A DNA stretch of 64,000 bases, taken from the NCBI RefSeq assembly GCF_050436995.1, contig NC_134753.1, positions 1,240,001 through 1,304,000 on the forward strand, in the 5' to 3' direction. Positions 49,370 to 59,616 of the stretch are shown here, in pieces. The position numbers were made by a program, and so were the translations under genes. Source of the DNA: Anticarsia gemmatalis. Taxonomy: Eukaryota > Arthropoda > Insecta > Lepidoptera > Erebidae. The notes under the pieces are model-generated. The model worked only from the letters and a program-made list of their open reading frames with translations. It was not told the DNA's origin and did no database searches. Within the stretch, counting starts at the first letter, position 1, and the number at the start of each line of letters is the position of its first letter.

Positions 49370-52300
49370 TTAAATGGCTATGTTAGTAGATGATGTTCTA
49401 AAACTACACTTCTTAATGATTGGTGAAGTTGCCCTATCTTGTACACAAACACTCGAATCGCTTTGTATACTCGCGCACTGATTCACATGGACCACTTCAC
49501 TCGCGTTATCGTTATGATTCGGGATATCACTCACACACATATCACTAGCACTGGCACGATAGTGTACGCTGGATGGTGCAGATGTAGACGCCAACTGCAC
49601 GCTGTGGGCTCGTCGCCAACGTACGAAAAAGTACATAGCGAAGGCTAGCCCTGCCGCCCCCACGAAGTAGATCGCCACGTAATGATGGACATCGTGAAAA
49701 GACACACCGTCATCGACGGGCGCCTGTTCTGAGGCTGCTTTCATCTGTTTTATTTGTTCAGATATATTTTGCAGAGATGATTGGTAGCTTTCTTCCTTGT
49801 AGTTGTTGATAGGTAGTGATAAATTGATTATGTTATTTACTGGAGGTATTTCTACGGCGATAATGTCAGGCTTAATTTTTAAATCAGTCGTCTGTTGTTT
49901 GTGTGACGTAATTATGAATGTCTCACCTTTAATAATACAATTGTTTCCGAGCGCAATTATATTCACTCCAGTCACCTGTTCAGTAGTAATTTGATCTCCG
50001 CATATGATCCGCAGAGTGCAATGACCACAACATGTGATTATAAATGTATTTATTGTATTAAGCTCGGTCCATGTTGTTTTGCAGCTAGCGGTGATAGTTG
50101 TACAGGTATCTCCTTTTTGATTTTTGATGCAAAAATTTTGGTCTGAATCTCTTTGATAAATTGGTTTTTGTAACTGACAAAGGTTTGTATTGGCATTTAA
50201 TTTGGTGCATTTTTGGAGATCATTTGCTGAAATTGGTACGTAGGTGTCTTTTCTGATATTGATAGCGATGTAATCTGATATTAATACAACGTTGAGCATG
50301 GCGTTTTCTTCAACTTGGTGTTGGATTGGAATCATGTGATAAATGTCGTAACTCTCTCGATTAACTAAAGGAATTTGTATTTCGAATATGAAGTATTCAC
50401 GAGTCATACGTGCTTTTACTTGCATTATCTGGTAGATCTTGTATAAGTCTGTCACAATGCTGTTGATAGGTAAGGAAAGTTCTTTGGGCAACTGATTTGA
50501 AATTATGTTTAACTCATCTTGAAGTTGACCTGGTGTTATAATATGAACATTGAAGTGTTGGACATTGGTGATCGAATCCAATAATGAGTCTTGAATTTGC
50601 TTTAAACTATTAAGAATGTTGTTAGCAATCAAAGTTGATAGGATAAAATCTTCTGTGATTTCTACTTTTTCCACCTCATTTTTTAATTTAGTAACAGCTT
50701 GATCTAGGTTTATCAGGTGTTGATTGAATATTTTATGTTGTTTTTCCATTGTTTCTTCTACTCGTTTTAGCAAGTTGTTTTCTGCTTCAATGATAGAGGT
50801 CTGATTTCGCCATAGCAATGATAAATGTTTTTGATTTTGCCTAACCATGGTAATGTCTTTCTGATATTGTTCGGCGAAACGTTCGTCCAGTACGCCGAAA
50901 AGACTATTTGCAACGTAGCCAATCCCATTGATAAGCCCACGTCGCGTGCGCGTACGCGCTCCAAAGTGCTGATTTAGCAACAAGCGGTCGTAGTATTCCA
51001 ATTCCATGAATCTGTGACGTAATTGTAACATAATAACGTCACAGTGGGACCTTCTTTTTGCTTGTGTACACAGATTTTCCAGATGTTTCATATAAATGTT
51101 AAATATGTTTGATCCACGCCAATACGGCTGCATGTCGTAATAAACTATTACTTTCCACTGATCTTGGATTAGGCTCATTTCTGAAACTCTGTCAAAATAA
51201 ATTGCTTGATTGCTTTGTAAATGTGTTATATTATGTGCGCCTTGTACGTTGCAAATCAAAGATAATATTAGCAGTGCTGAATAAATTAGTGTAGAAAGGC
51301 AACTGAGTCCCCTACTTGTTCGAGCTTGATTGTCTAGCAACGGTGTTGAGTTATCTTGTTGATCTGAAGTTGACGTTTGTTTATCAGGCTCGTCGACGGA
51401 GCAGTCTAGTAAAGGAGTTAGTTTGATGATAGGTCGACGCATGAGGCCATTTTTCGTTTGAAGTGTGACTACTCTTACATAGCCGTCACTCCCGGGGTGC
51501 ACTTGAGTCACCCGTCCCATCGCCCACTTTCCTGCTGGTAGATTGGCGTCATGAATTAACACTAGGTCGCCAACCTTCAAGTTTCCTCTTGATCGTCTCC
51601 ACTTGCTCCTCGTGTTTAATTGTGTCAAATATTCTCCACGCCAGCGCTTCCAAATATCTTGATAAATTCTTTGAGATAGATTCCATCTTGTGCGTAGATC
51701 TCTCTCTGTTTCATAGAGTGTTAGGTTTGGTCCACTTGCTAAGAAGTGAGCTGGAGTGAGATAGTTTAAGTCAGCTGGATCCTCAGTTAACGGGCATAAC
51801 GGTCGGGAATTTAGACAACCTTCCAATTGATAGAGCACTGTACTAAATTCCTCGAAGGTCAATTTTTGTTCCCCCACAACTCTTTTCAAATGATACTTAA
51901 GGCTCTTTACAGCCGCCTCCCATAATCCTCCTGCTGATGGCCATGAGGGTGCGTTAAAGTGCCATTCGATTCCTATCTTTGTTATTTCCGCCTGAAAATC
52001 TTCATCAAATGTTCTCAAAATTTCCTGATATTCGTTTTGCAAAACTTTGCTAGCTCCAATGAAATTCGTTCCCTGATCACTGTATAAATTGCTTGGTAGT
52101 CCTCGCCGGGCAATCATCCTACGAAGAGCTGCTATGAATGCTGACGACGTCAAATCAGAGACTAATTCCAAGTGAATAGCTTTCGTTGCTAAGCATATGA
52201 ATACGGCAACATATCCCTTGGTCGTCTTGATCCCCCGTCCCTTATTTGCTTTGATAAAAACATGACCTGTATAGTCGACACCAACATTTTGAAAGGGGCG

Positions 52301-55300
52301 AGATGGGTTCGTCCTTTCTGGAGGTAAGTCTCCCATAATTTGGTGCTGATTGCTAGGGTTATAACGACGACATTTAACACAACGTCGAACTTGGAACTTG
52401 ACCGCTCTGAGTCCGCCAACGATCCAATACTTTTGACGTATAAATGCTGATGTTAGCTGAGGTCCGCCATGAAAGGTTAGAATGTGACACTCGTCAATGA
52501 TAAGTTTCGTTAAATGACATGTTTTTGATAGAATTATGGGATGTTTCATTTGATGATCGATGTTTGCACGATTGAGCCTTCCCCCGACTCGAAGAACACC
52601 GTCCTTATCCAGGTAAGGATTCAGGTTCAATATTTTGCTTTTATTTGATATAGGTTTACCTTGTTTCAATTTATGTATTTCTTCTATAAAATCTATTTCC
52701 TGTACATATTTAATTAGTTTTAATTTAGCGACTCTTATTTCTTGTAATGTCAAGTGTTTTGTTACCGGTATTTCATTAAATCGCAATTTTCTGAATAGTC
52801 TTAAAAGCATAGCATAAACGTTGGAAAGTTTTGTGAATGAACTGTATTTTGAAATTAGATACTGTATTATGCTGCTGCTTTCGGTGTTTTGCTGAGTTAC
52901 ATTAACTTGTAACTTTTTGATATTTTTTATTTCTTGATCTGTTGTGTAACTGAATGATTTAGGTTGCTTGTCAGGGTCGAACATAGAAAGCCACGAAGGA
53001 CCCTTCCACCACAGAATATGATCTTCAAGCTGACTCACGTTCAAGCCTCGACTGGCACAATCCGCTGGGTTATCTGATGATTTGACGTAGCGCCAGCAAC
53101 TTGAAGGCATGATAGTAGTTATCTGACGTACTCGATTTGCTATAAATGATTTCCATCTTGCTGGGTCACCATTTAGCCATCCTAACACAATCATTGAGTC
53201 GATCCAGCCGTAAATACTTAGGTTGTAATTCGATAGACACTGTTGTACTTTTGAAATCATTTTTGAAAGTAATAGAGCTCCTAATAGCTCTAACCTTGGA
53301 AGTGAAACTGCTTTGCTGGTTGGAACTAGTCTCGTTTTCCCCACTAGTAGCACTGGTGTTGACTGATTACACCCTTTGATTCGACAATATATCACGCACG
53401 CGTATGCTTTTTGGGACGCATCGCAGAAACCGTGTATTTCTATATTATCGTTTTGTTTTGTGCCTATCCAGCGTGAAACTTTTAATTGATTCAGACGACA
53501 AATATCATTTCTGATGCCTATCCAATCGTTGAGAATATCTTTAGGTAATTGATCATCCCAACTGATATCTCGCTGCCAAACGTTTTGAAAAATTATTTTT
53601 AGTTTCGTTGATAGAGGTGACAGCCATCCCAACGGATCGAATAACTTTGATATATCCGATAATAACGATCTTTTAGTCACTGGCAATTTTGATGGTTCAA
53701 TTTTTAATTCAAATTTGAAAATATCTTCGTTAGGGTCCCAAATGAGCCCTAGTGTTTTTGTTGGTTCTGACTGCTTGAAACTGAAATTATCTTGACTGTT
53801 GTTATCGATTGATATGTGATCTAATAGTTCAGGCACATTTGATTTCCATTTTCTTAGATTGAAACCTCCGGACTTGAGAAGTTTGATCAGGTCTTTTGTC
53901 AATAGTTTTGCTGATTCAGCAGAATGTGATCCATGAAGTAAGTCATCCATAAAAAATGAATTTTCAAGGACTTCGGGCGCTAAGCTATTGGTGTAATTGC
54001 ATTTCTCGTCGTGTGCTAATTGTTTTAGTGTCATCATCGAGAGAAATGGCGCAGCCTTGGTGCCGTACGTAACAGTTGTTAATTGATATTCCTGCAGATT
54101 TGGTGATGAATCACGCCAAATAATTTTCTGAAAACGCTGATCCTCTTTGTGAATCCTGATTTGGCGGAACATTTTTTCAATATCCGCAGTGTATGCAAAT
54201 TGATACTGTCTCCATTTAAGGATTAGACCCTGTAGGTCTTGCTGCAGATTCGGCCCGGCCTCCATCACGTCATTTAAGCTATAACCTGATGATGTCTTTG
54301 CAGATGCATTGAACACAACCCTCAACTTGGTAGTGGTTGAGTCCGGGCGCAGTACATGATGATGAGTTAAAAAACAATCTTGTGTTGAATCACTGCTGTT
54401 CACTAATTTCATGTGACCTAGTTCTTGATATTCGATCATAAATTTTTGATACTCATCCCGAATGTCTGGGTGTTGTTTAAACTTTCGCTCTAATGATTTA
54501 AACTGTGCTATTGCTTTTGGTTTAGATGCTCCTAACATTTCCGAGAAATTAGGCTTTAGAGGCAGTCTTACTTGATACCGACCATCCTCTTGTCGTATGG
54601 TAGTTTTCTGATAATACTCCATAGTCTGCTGATCCCCTGATGATAACGAAGTTTTGTCAGTGATGTCTTCTATTTCCCAGAACTGCTGAATGTCGTCCAG
54701 GTTATTTAAAATTACATTGCACTGAAATGATTGAATGATATCTCCACTTAATATCCACCCAACTCGTGTGTTTTGAGCTGACGCAGATTCTTCGGTCTCT
54801 CTACAGACCCCCTCTAATATTAATTTTGAGTAAACACTACTGCCAAAAAGTAAATCGACAGGTCGGCTGATATTGAAATCGGGATCTGCTAATGTTATGT
54901 TCTCCAAATACGACCACTGTGGTTTTTCAAATGTACGATTAGGTAAGTTCTTGATTAATTTATTCATGATGTAAACATCAACATCAAATTCGAAGTTATT
55001 TCTCATTGATGCGCATTTAATACTCATAATACCCTTACAGTTCGTCTCCTTTTCGCCTACTCCCGAGATGATTCCCGGGCATTTTTTGCGTGAAATGCCT
55101 AACAATTGTGCTGCGTTCTCGCTGATGAGAGACATTTGCGAGCCTTGGTCTAATAGTGCTCTTAAAATATGAAATGATCCGTCATTTGTTTGGACTTTAA
55201 TCATTACAGTAGGTAAAAGAACTTCAGGGAAATTATGTTGTAAAGACACGTGCGAATTGCCTCGTGACAGCTGCTGAGTTTCGGATTTCGTAGCGCCTGA

Positions 55301-56614
55301 CGCTTGGTCAGTGACTTTTGCAATGCTTGCAACGGAAGTCTGGCTTGGTTGCGAAAACGCCGCATGTAATAATGTGTTATGATTTTCATTACATTCTCGA
55401 CATCTTTTATTTGAAATGCAAGCATTTCCGTTATGACTATAAAGACAATTTTGGCATACTTTTAATTTCGTCAACGTTTTGCGTCTAATTTGTGGCGACA
55501 TATTCAAAAACTGCGAACAGTAAAAAATACCATGGTCATTTGTTTTGCAAATAGGGCATTTATAATTGTGTTTTGCTAAATTAACGTTTCTGTTATTTGT
55601 CGATTGCGAAATTTGTTCATGCGCAGTAGATGTTTGTTGCTTTGATTGTATTCCTCCAAATGAAGATTGCTTGAAGTTTGATGTATAATTATTCGATTTA
55701 TGATAATTAGTTTCTTGCTTCCTACGTGTAGTCTCCATTGAGGTGAATTTGGTTTCTAAAAATGATAGAAAATCTTGTATTTTCGGTAGTGCCCTAGGTT
55801 CTTTTAAGGAATCGGCGTAGTCCTTATAAGTCTCCGAGTCTAGTTTCGGAGTCAGTATATGAATAAGTAAAGGATCCCATGAACTTACGTCCACCCCCAA
55901 GTTCTTGATTGCATTGAGACTCTCGACGGTGGTGTCATGAAGACGCTTGATGTTGTTGATAGTAGCATGTTGCGAAGTTGGGATGTTTAATAGTGTATCT
56001 AAATGAGAACTACAGATGAGCTTTAGATTATTATATCGTTGATTTAAAATATCCCAGCTGATGTTATAATTATCAGATGATATTGTTAGATGCTGAATTA
56101 GTTTCTCAGGTTCGCCCCTCAACTTGCTTTTGAGATGCTGCATTTTCTGAGCATTTGATAGCGAATAATTGTTGTGGATTGTTTCTAAAAATAAGTCCTT
56201 GAAGGACGTCCACTGCTGATAAGAACCATTGAAGATAGGAATATCCAATTTCGGTGTTGATTTGACTTTATGTGCAACGGACGACAACTTACAGTTTATA
56301 GCCCTTTTTAAGTCGTTAAATATTTTCTCCTGCTCAGAGAATATTTGTTCATATTGTTCGTCAAATTCCTCTAACTCTCCATCCAGTTCCCAATGCAAGG
56401 TGTCGATTGTAGACCATCTTGACTGAAGAGTTTTTAGAGCGTCTTCCATTTCCCACTTGTCGGAAATGTTATCTAAATTTAATTTTTCGACAGTACGCTG
56501 AAATGCTCTGATGTTGCTTGTTTGCTTTTTGAGCATATCATCTGTCTTACTACGAAATTTTTTATTGGTGGTTATCAATATAAATAGAGGAAAAATGTAA
56601 GTAAAATAATGCAT
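49370..56614 (-). CDS. BEL/Pao retroelement gag-pol-env polyprotein, single intact frame
   Basis: A 2414-codon frame without breaks. Order by residue: gag, then zinc-knuckle Cys clusters (~355-415); aspartic protease (LDQGSQ, ~487); reverse transcriptase with FMDD (~888); A17-peptidase/RNase-H-like region; integrase with an HHCC finger and a complete DDE triad (VDYTGH ~1446, SDQGTNF ~1513, GGLWEAA ~1567). An env-like part follows in the same frame: internal hydrophobic leader (~1772), furin-type site RTRTRRG followed by a fusion-peptide-like segment (~1886), and a transmembrane helix (~2309-2331) with a basic stop. The fusion protein resembles insect baculovirus-F-type env. The first ATG appears to lie in lysozyme flanking DNA; M27 may be nearer the native start. 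It is transcribed in the same direction as lys2, directly downstream. Confidence 0.9.
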   Translation of the reverse strand: MHYFTYIFPLFILITTNKKFRSKTDDMLKKQTSNIRAFQRTVEKLNLDNISDKWEMEDALKTLQSRWSTIDTLHWELDGELEEFDEQYEQIFSEQEKIFNDLKRAINCKLSSVAHKVKSTPKLDIPIFNGSYQQWTSFKDLFLETIHNNYSLSNAQKMQHLKSKLRGEPEKLIQHLTISSDNYNISWDILNQRYNNLKLICSSHLDTLLNIPTSQHATINNIKRLHDTTVESLNAIKNLGVDVSSWDPLLIHILTPKLDSETYKDYADSLKEPRALPKIQDFLSFLETKFTSMETTRRKQETNYHKSNNYTSNFKQSSFGGIQSKQQTSTAHEQISQSTNNRNVNLAKHNYKCPICKTNDHGIFYCSQFLNMSPQIRRKTLTKLKVCQNCLYSHNGNACISNKRCRECNENHNTLLHAAFSQPSQTSVASIAKVTDQASGATKSETQQLSRGNSHVSLQHNFPEVLLPTVMIKVQTNDGSFHILRALLDQGSQMSLISENAAQLLGISRKKCPGIISGVGEKETNCKGIMSIKCASMRNNFEFDVDVYIMNKLIKNLPNRTFEKPQWSYLENITLADPDFNISRPVDLLFGSSVYSKLILEGVCRETEESASAQNTRVGWILSGDIIQSFQCNVILNNLDDIQQFWEIEDITDKTSLSSGDQQTMEYYQKTTIRQEDGRYQVRLPLKPNFSEMLGASKPKAIAQFKSLERKFKQHPDIRDEYQKFMIEYQELGHMKLVNSSDSTQDCFLTHHHVLRPDSTTTKLRVVFNASAKTSSGYSLNDVMEAGPNLQQDLQGLILKWRQYQFAYTADIEKMFRQIRIHKEDQRFQKIIWRDSSPNLQEYQLTTVTYGTKAAPFLSMMTLKQLAHDEKCNYTNSLAPEVLENSFFMDDLLHGSHSAESAKLLTKDLIKLLKSGGFNLRKWKSNVPELLDHISIDNNSQDNFSFKQSEPTKTLGLIWDPNEDIFKFELKIEPSKLPVTKRSLLSDISKLFDPLGWLSPLSTKLKIIFQNVWQRDISWDDQLPKDILNDWIGIRNDICRLNQLKVSRWIGTKQNDNIEIHGFCDASQKAYACVIYCRIKGCNQSTPVLLVGKTRLVPTSKAVSLPRLELLGALLLSKMISKVQQCLSNYNLSIYGWIDSMIVLGWLNGDPARWKSFIANRVRQITTIMPSSCWRYVKSSDNPADCASRGLNVSQLEDHILWWKGPSWLSMFDPDKQPKSFSYTTDQEIKNIKKLQVNVTQQNTESSSIIQYLISKYSSFTKLSNVYAMLLRLFRKLRFNEIPVTKHLTLQEIRVAKLKLIKYVQEIDFIEEIHKLKQGKPISNKSKILNLNPYLDKDGVLRVGGRLNRANIDHQMKHPIILSKTCHLTKLIIDECHILTFHGGPQLTSAFIRQKYWIVGGLRAVKFQVRRCVKCRRYNPSNQHQIMGDLPPERTNPSRPFQNVGVDYTGHVFIKANKGRGIKTTKGYVAVFICLATKAIHLELVSDLTSSAFIAALRRMIARRGLPSNLYSDQGTNFIGASKVLQNEYQEILRTFDEDFQAEITKIGIEWHFNAPSWPSAGGLWEAAVKSLKYHLKRVVGEQKLTFEEFSTVLYQLEGCLNSRPLCPLTEDPADLNYLTPAHFLASGPNLTLYETERDLRTRWNLSQRIYQDIWKRWRGEYLTQLNTRSKWRRSRGNLKVGDLVLIHDANLPAGKWAMGRVTQVHPGSDGYVRVVTLQTKNGLMRRPIIKLTPLLDCSVDEPDKQTSTSDQQDNSTPLLDNQARTSRGLSCLSTLIYSALLILSLICNVQGAHNITHLQSNQAIYFDRVSEMSLIQDQWKVIVYYDMQPYWRGSNIFNIYMKHLENLCTQAKRRSHCDVIMLQLRHRFMELEYYDRLLLNQHFGARTRTRRGLINGIGYVANSLFGVLDERFAEQYQKDITMVRQNQKHLSLLWRNQTSIIEAENNLLKRVEETMEKQHKIFNQHLINLDQAVTKLKNEVEKVEITEDFILSTLIANNILNSLKQIQDSLLDSITNVQHFNVHIITPGQLQDELNIISNQLPKELSLPINSIVTDLYKIYQIMQVKARMTREYFIFEIQIPLVNRESYDIYHMIPIQHQVEENAMLNVVLISDYIAINIRKDTYVPISANDLQKCTKLNANTNLCQLQKPIYQRDSDQNFCIKNQKGDTCTTITASCKTTWTELNTINTFIITCCGHCTLRIICGDQITTEQVTGVNIIALGNNCIIKGETFIITSHKQQTTDLKIKPDIIAVEIPPVNNIINLSLPINNYKEESYQSSLQNISEQIKQMKAASEQAPVDDGVSFHDVHHYVAIYFVGAAGLAFAMYFFVRWRRAHSVQLASTSAPSSVHYRASASDMCVSDIPNHNDNASEVVHVNQCASIQSDSSVCVQDRATSPIIKKCSFRTSSTNIAI

Positions 56615-56640
56615 CTGACAGTCGTATTAGTCTTTATTCT
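56600..56640 (-). terminator. lys2 polyadenylation signal and junction with the retroelement
   Basis: TAAGAGAATAAAGACTAATA (AATAAA at 56633-56638, read on the minus strand) matches 19 of 20 bases of the lys3 3' UTR at 60265-60284. Weaker similarity (ATTTTACTT) continues to about 56595, so the first codons of the retroelement frame lie in lysozyme-derived flank. Confidence 0.65.
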
Positions 56641-56755
56641 CTTAGGGTAATATAGTACCTATACTTATATTAAAGGTGATATATTTAGTAAAACTAATGG
56701 CAACGATTTGGTTTACTTGTGATTCTTATTTAAATATACTATGGTAAAAACTTGC

Positions 56756-57586
56756 TTAGCATTTGCTAATGTCAGGCAGTGGCTTGCCCCTGCACTTGTT
56801 GATCCAGCCGTACCACGCGTTGAAGTTGTGACGTCGGAATATGATCTTGGCGCAGTTGGACGCCCTCGTGATGTTGTCCGTGATCAGATCTGCAAGTGAC
56901 ACGTGCACATGTAACATCAGCTGCTCCACATAGTGAGTGACATAGTGCGTCATGTATGTATGTATGTATGTTACCTCTACATCTAACGTTGCAGTCCTTG
57001 CCGGGCGAGCTGCCGGTGCTGCACCAGTACCTGTCGTTGATCTGGAACAGGCCCCAGTCCCGCGAGCCGTTACTGTTCACTGGACCTATCACCGCCGTGT
57101 TGCGACCGCTCTCCGCCTCGATTAGACACACCCCTACGACACAACAATCGTTACTAGATACAGTACATTGCAGGTAACTGATTAAAATTGTATAGCTAGC
57201 AGCTTTTACATTTTAACATGCTACCCAACCGACTCAACGTCATTTAACCTAGTGGCTACAGACAAAGTTTAAAAATACAGTTGGTCAATGTTGTCAATGT
57301 CAACTAGCTATCAAGCTAGGCAAAATTTTAATGTAGGCCACTATGCTTTATGAAGAATTTTTCAGTTAGCCATATGGCTATTTTAACCAGCAGTGTGCAA
57401 TCTTTTCATACTACATACGACCTATTCAATACACTAAAGACAACACAACTTACAATCACGCAGCTGGTTCGCGGGGAAGCCTTGTCTCCTCAGTTCCTGC
57501 ACCAAGCCGCATCTCGTGAACACTTTGGCTTCGCTCTGCGCACAGAGAGCTGCTACAACGAGCACGACTATCATGTACTTGTGCAT
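56756..57586 (-). CDS. C-type lysozyme, catalytically complete (lys2)
   Basis: Exons 57454-57586, 56975-57133 and 56756-56889 encode 141 residues. The 20-residue signal peptide is followed by KVFTRCGLVQELRRQGFP. Catalytic Glu (WVCLIEAES) and Asp (NGSRDWGLFQIND) are present, with all eight cysteines and the end KPLPDISKC. By family it hydrolyses the beta-1,4 bond of bacterial peptidoglycan and is secreted by fat body and haemocytes in response to infection. I see one residue difference from lys3 (Gly versus Ser after EAES). Intron 2 (56890-56974) is essentially the same as in lys3, while intron 1 (320 bases) is unrelated to the 85-base lys3 intron 1. Confidence 0.95.
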
Positions 57587-57683
57587 GTTTACCGCGACTG
57601 ATACTGTCAGCTATGCAGAGATGATACAACGCGAGTGTGCGCTACTCACTGCGAGTTCTGTCTGAGCTACAGCACATGATACA

Positions 57684-57762
57684 CTTTATATATAACTCGC
57701 TGTTTGTACCCGACGCTAGCTTACTGCTATTCTGTAGCTGTGCGGGGATTCCGTTTTATCTA
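57684..57762 (-). promoter_or_regulatory. lys2 promoter: TATA box with kappaB and GATA sites
   Basis: TATATATAAA (57685-57694 reversed) lies about 100 bases before the ATG. About 50 bases further upstream is a kappaB-like GGGGATTCC (57744-57752, plus strand) adjacent to a GATA site (TTATCT, 57756-57761). kappaB-GATA pairs are known regulators of insect immune genes in fat body (Rel/NF-kB with serpent-type GATA factors). Confidence 0.7.
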
Positions 57763-59416
57763 TGTAGGTGACACAAAACGTGAACCTTTTGTGAACTTCC
57801 GATTGCAATGATTTTGATAATTAAAACAATCTGATACGTACGATAAGTACAATTGATAATTCAATTGAAGACTTTTATAGTAGCACTATATCAAAAGTTT
57901 TAAAGTTATCCCCCACTGCTGTGAACACTATTTCAAAAAGTTGGTTCGTTGTCTTATTTCGGACATTTTGAACTTGGCTACAACTACTTCTAAATCTCTA
58001 AAATACAAATTAACGTTAAAATGTAAATTCAATTTGAAATGACGTATGTGTTTGTAATTAATCTATCTTATAGGGCTGAAATTTAGCATGCAAGTGCATG
58101 TTATTACGTTAGCGTCCGCTAAGAAAGATTTTTGATAAATTCCACCATTGAGGATAAAATAGGGGATGAAAGTTTATATGAGACTTTATCAATTTTAAAC
58201 CCATCAGGCTAAGACTTTACATGCATAAAGTTACGACGTACATAGGTATCCACCAAGAAAGAATATTGATAAATTCTACCCGTAAGGTGATAAAAAGTTT
58301 GTATAAATCTTCTTAAATGAATACAATTTTTACGCGGACAAGGTCGCGGGCGGAAGCTAATATATAAATGCGATATTATTTATAACTGATTTAAAAGAAA
58401 CCCAGAACTAACATTTTTAAGCATGACTGTACATTCATTAAGCGATAAGCGAGTTTACTTGAAACGATTATGTAAAACATATTGAAGCAGTTCAACAGAC
58501 TATCATTTTCGCTTGATTTTAATCAGTGTTATTTTAACGTTCTCATGGCACAATTATTTTAAGTAGATATGATAATATCACACTTATTTAATGATTACAT
58601 TATTATGAATTTGTAAAATTTTAAAATGTCTTGATGTTTCTGAACTGCAAACAAAGTATGTCCATAAAATCCATGTTGGTGCTACTATTGCATGGGGAAA
58701 AGAGATCCATTCTCACCATTTTTTTAATTTCCCACACAAAAAATATTTATTTTATGTCTTTTACAAGTTTCGTAAAAGGCAATTACAATCAAACAAGTTC
58801 TTGAAAAAACGCATAGTCCCCCATCCGCTTTTGGACATTGTGGTAGACATAACGTCTAACCACTCCCTCATTCTGGAGGGATATTCTTGCCCAACAGTAA
58901 GACAATAATGGGTTAAATTTATTTACAATCAAGTAGGTATGCCTTTTTTGTCTCTGCCATACATATTAAGAATTGCAACAGAATTAAGAGGTTATCTACA
59001 TTTGATTTTGTTATAAAAGAAAAAAATCGTCCTTGACAAAAGCATCATCTTAAAGGTGAGTCTACACTACAGGTGCCCAGGACAAGCGGAATAAAAATTC
59101 GCGTAGCGTGGACTGACTTGCGCGCAACACACGAGCGCACTTCTCAAAGAAACTTGTGCTCGGCTCATGCTCCATTCGTGCTTGGCTCCTCTAGCATAGA
59201 CCTACCTTAAGATCAACATCCATATTCCAATCTAATATTTCTAAGTCACTAAAATGTAAGTCTGCTTATCTTAACACCAAGATCCTTAAGAAAGGATTCT
59301 AATTATAACGATTACGTCGCTATCAAAATAGCCATGAATAATAATTTAATTATATTATCAATTACATTTCATTCTTTATTTTTCAAATCAAAAGATAAGA
59401 CAAAGAGTTCATTAGT
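57763..59416. other. Spacer between the divergent lys2 and lys3 promoters
   Basis: No coding exon is seen. It contains an RTE-like repeat (58055-58365, ending GCGGACAAGGTCGCGGGCGG) and a tail-only family-B SINE relic (58846-58925). Confidence 0.5.
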
Positions 59417-59418
59417 AT

Positions 59419-59520
59419 CTGTGTCACCCACATAGATAAAACGGAATCCCCGCAAACGTTTTAGAATCGATTTAGTAGGGTTTTGTATGTAGAACAAACA
59501 AATAGCGAGTTATATATAAA
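59419..59520 (+). promoter_or_regulatory. lys3 promoter: GATA and kappaB sites with TATA box
   Basis: AGATAA (59434-59439) and GGAATCCCC (59443-59451) form the same GATA-kappaB pair as in lys2. TATATATAAA lies at 59511-59520, 97 bases before the ATG. Similarity to the lys2 upstream region stops just beyond the pair, near 59419. Confidence 0.7.
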
Positions 59521-59616
59521 GTGTATCATGTACATTAGCTCAGACAGAACTCGCAGTGAGTAGCGCACACTCGTTGTATCATCTCTGTATAGCTGACAGT
59601 ATCAGTCGCGGTAAAC

